Below, piece after piece: positions 6,515 through 8,178 of a stretch of 8,178 nt of DNA. Position 1 is the stretch's first letter, and every line of letters begins with the position of its first letter. The notes beneath the pieces were generated by a model. It ran no database searches. It was not told where the DNA came from and worked only from the letters and a program-made list of their open reading frames with translations. The DNA comes from Deltaproteobacteria bacterium (GTDB taxonomy: Bacteria > Desulfobacterota > Desulfarculia > Adiutricales > Adiutricaceae): the NCBI GenBank assembly GCA_031267005.1, contig JAIRZX010000707.1, forward strand, positions 1 through 8,178. The letters run 5' to 3'. Both the position numbers and the translations under genes were made by a program.

Positions 6515-6619
6515 GTTCCGGTCCATCCCGTTCCGGTCCAGTCCGGTCCATCCCGGTCCGTTCCAGTCCATCCCGGTCCGTTCCAGCCCAGTCCAGTCCA
6601 GTCCAGTCCAGCCCAGCCC
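6515..6619. repeat. Pentanucleotide repeat array, 21 units
   Basis: Twenty-one uninterrupted five-base units run from 6515 to 6619, all ending in CC (GGTCC, AGTCC, GTTCC, ATCCC, AGCCC). A higher-order 20-bp unit, ATCCCGGTCCGTTCCAGTCC, is repeated at 6550-6569 and 6570-6589 with one change, and AGTCC is repeated four times at 6590-6609. The array sits in the leader between the MerR-type promoter and the flavodoxin gene. Five-base units do not keep a frame, so length changes could act on transcript spacing, not on protein. Confidence 0.92.
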
Positions 6620-6761
6620 AGTCGCTTCGGTCCAGTGACGTTGCGGCACCCAAAGTCGGCCGGTTCAAAACTGATTCCAGCTTCCCGTCCGACACCAACA
6701 ACCAGTCCGTCGCGCCTTGCGGGTTCTTCTTTAACCCAGGCGCGGCCAGAAAGAACAAATC

Positions 6762-7373
6762 ATGAAACGCAACACGGCGCGTCTTTGCGCCTTAGCCATT
6801 GCGGTCGGGTCGGCCGCGCTTTTCGCCGCGGCTGCCACCGCGGCGGCCCAGGATGCCGAGCCGCCCGCTGCGGACGCCGGAAGCGGCATCCTCGTCGCGT
6901 ACTTCTCCCAGGAGGGCCACACCAAGGCCCTCGCCGAGGCGATACACGCGGCTGTAGGCGGCGACATCTTCGAGATAAAGGCCGAGACGCCTTACCCGAC
7001 GGAGCACGACCAGCTCACGGAGCGGGGCAAGGAGGAGCAGAACGCCCAGCTTCGGCCCAAGCTCGCGGCGAATGTCCCGGACATGTCCAAGTACGCGACC
7101 GTTATTCTCGGCTACCCCATCTGGTGGGGCGACATGCCGATGCCGGTGTACACCTTCATCGAGTCCCACAACTTCAATGCCAAGATCGTAGCGCCTTTCT
7201 GCACGCACGGGGGATCCGGGCTTTCCAGGAGCGTAACTGCCCTCGAGAACAAGCTCCAGGGCGCGCAGGTGCTTAAGGGCCTCGCGGTGCCCAGCCGCAG
7301 CGCTGATTCTTCCGCTGACGACGTTGCCAAGTGGCTCCGCGAGTCCGGGATAACCGTCAAGGCTTCGAATTAG
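6762..7373 (+). CDS. Exported flavodoxin-like protein (flavodoxin_4 type)
   Basis: This is a 203-residue protein with a Sec-type signal peptide. It has a basic KRNTAR start, a hydrophobic stretch at residues 8-27 and a likely cut after AAA29 before QDAEPP. The mature part is a flavodoxin fold that would bind FMN: ILVAYFSQEGHTK (43-55) is the phosphate loop with SxxGHT in place of the usual T/S-x-T-GNT, VILGYPIWWGDMP (114-126) has the Trp-rich isoalloxazine loop, and PFCTHGGSG (146-154) is the third loop. Such proteins probably carry electrons or reduce quinone-like substrates, but the partner here is unknown. The ribosome site before ATG 6762 is weak (AGAAAG). The start is supported by the signal peptide. 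The MerR gene upstream and divergent, with its promoter, suggests aldehyde or redox control. The stop codon is followed by a near-repeat of the preceding ten bases (GGCTTCGAAT). Confidence 0.9.
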   Translation: MKRNTARLCALAIAVGSAALFAAAATAAAQDAEPPAADAGSGILVAYFSQEGHTKALAEAIHAAVGGDIFEIKAETPYPTEHDQLTERGKEEQNAQLRPKLAANVPDMSKYATVILGYPIWWGDMPMPVYTFIESHNFNAKIVAPFCTHGGSGLSRSVTALENKLQGAQVLKGLAVPSRSADSSADDVAKWLRESGITVKASN

Positions 7374-7387
7374 GGCTTCGAATCAGG
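7364..7387. repeat. Short tandem duplication around the flavodoxin stop codon
   Basis: GGCTTCGAATTA is followed directly by GGGCTTCGAATCA, a 12-13 bp duplication that includes the stop codon. It has no clear function. It resembles a tRNA T-loop (TTCGAAT) only by chance, since no other tRNA arms are present. Confidence 0.6.
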
Positions 7388-8178
7388 GAGGGCGAAGGCG
7401 GCAAATCGTGGAGAAGGCGGCTAAGCGGGGAAGGGAAGTCAGGGGGGAAGAGGCCCCATTAAAGGTCCCCACCTTCGCCCGCCAGCACGCTTGCCGCGCC
7501 ATGATTGCGGCTGGATTGCTCTGCCTCCATGAGCCGTCGGCCCCTGTTTGGTTGCCGCCGAGAACGAGGGGGCGGCTCCCAGGGCCGCGTCGCAGGCCCT
7601 GAGGCGGCGGCTCCCAGGGTCGCGGAGCCGACCCTGAAGCGTCGGTTCCGGGCAGCCGAGCGCTCCCGCATCGGAGCGCTCCAAAGGGCCGTCAGGGCGC
7701 TTCATAAGGTCCTTGTCCCGCCCTCGAGCGCCTTCGGCCAGGCGCTCCCGCTCTCCCCGGGAACTCCTCTCCTGCCGGGAGCGAGAACCTCTCTCCTGCC
7801 GGGGGAGGATGGCCTCGGCGCCTTGATGAGCCCGAGGGCACCCAGCGCGTATCAGCGCACTTCTGGGAGCGTCGGGTATTCACCGCATTTCTTGGCTTTA
7901 GGGAACCCGGTCCCTGCGTGAAGCCCGTGAGTGCCGCAACGCGGAAGGCGGAGAGCCTATTGGCGGGAAAGGCGGGTTAGGGCTCGACCTGCGGGGAGGG
8001 GTTGCGTCCAGAGGGCCGCTAAGCGGCGTTTCGGCTCCTGTCCCCCGGGGCGGCGCTTCGACCTGCGCTCCGGGTCCGCTCCTTACCCGGGAAGCGCGTG
8101 GGCGTCGGGACCGCGCTGGTGCCGCTTAATGGGCCTCCGCGCCCCGGGAAGAGGGCTTGACAACCCCGGAAGCAGAGG
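7374..8178. other. 805-bp stretch without a supportable gene
   Basis: Open frames here have no ribosome site, no domain and Arg/Pro/Gly-rich composition, so I call none. The stretch holds several short repeats. GGCGGCTCCCAGGG plus CGCG occurs at 7571-7589 and 7606-7624, GAGCGCTC at 7658-7665 and 7674-7681, CTCTCCTGCCGGG twice within 7766-7805, and TCGACCTGCG near 7984 and 8058. A GCCGC/GCGGC dyad (8015-8027) is followed by GTTT and could be a weak terminator. I see no tRNA, rRNA or transposase. The regular spacing of small repeats resembles that of the other gaps in this window. Confidence 0.5.
8157..8162 (+). promoter_or_regulatory. Possible -35 element at the right edge
   Basis: TTGACA, the exact sigma-70 -35 consensus, lies 16 bases from the window end. 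Its -10 partner would fall at or beyond the edge and cannot be checked, so this may be chance. It would serve a rightward gene outside the window. Confidence 0.3.

Noticed and set aside
6507..6758. Minus-strand frame with a five-residue DWTGL-like repeat
   Set aside because: The peptide repeat is forced by the five-base DNA repeat. There is no ribosome site or family match.
6265..6765. Rightward 166-residue open frame whose TGA overlaps the flavodoxin ATG
   Set aside because: Its protein is Arg/Ser/Pro low-complexity, crosses the pentamer array and shows no ribosome site or domain. The ATGA overlap looks accidental.
7364..7390. tRNA T-arm suggested by TTCGAATC
   Set aside because: No paired T-stem, anticodon arm or acceptor stem can be found around it.
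7505..7921. Rightward 138-residue frame in the right-hand gap
   Set aside because: No ribosome site or recognisable domain, and it is built partly from the short direct repeats there.

Overview
The window is very GC-rich DNA, roughly 70% by eye, from a bacterium. AGG arginine and ATA isoleucine codons are frequent alongside GC-ending codons. The gene set (urease, Amt, a PII protein without the uridylylation tyrosine, an exported flavodoxin, an AdhR-like MerR regulator) would suit a high-GC anaerobe or gut bacterium, for example a deltaproteobacterium or synergistete. No marker here fixes the phylum, so that is only a guess.

Region 1 (1-5112, all + strand) is a nitrogen-acquisition cluster. 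It holds the 3' part of ureC (urease alpha subunit), a single gene fusing the nickel chaperone UreE to UreF, ureG (the GTPase of nickel insertion), amt (ammonium channel) and a glnK-type PII gene. Urea would be split to ammonia by urease matured by UreE-F-G, and Amt with its PII gate would handle ammonium. The structural genes ureA and ureB and the accessory gene ureD/ureH are not in view. They may lie to the left of the window or elsewhere.

Region 2 (5113-5456) is a convergent intergenic gap. It holds about four copies of a 30-31 bp GC-rich repeat and a very strong hairpin that reads as a terminator for the leftward gene.

Region 3 (5457-7373) holds a leftward MerR-family regulator of AdhR type and a rightward exported flavodoxin-like protein. 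Between them lies about 0.9 kb without a convincing gene. This gap contains a textbook MerR-type promoter pointing right (TTGACT, 19 bp spacer, TATATT, with a 9+2+9 palindrome in the spacer), then GC hairpins and 21 units of a pentanucleotide repeat. The promoter lies about 570 bp ahead of the flavodoxin start, so either the leader is long or something has been inserted.

Region 4 (7374-8178) shows no supportable gene, only short direct and inverted repeats, and a consensus -35 hexamer at the right edge.

I see no CRISPR array, transposase, rRNA or tRNA. The most unusual points are the natural UreE-UreF fusion with a Gly/His-rich repeat linker, the MerR promoter with its long repeat-bearing leader, the AdhR-like regulator with Phe where AdhR has its redox cysteine, and the repeat families that recur in most gaps.
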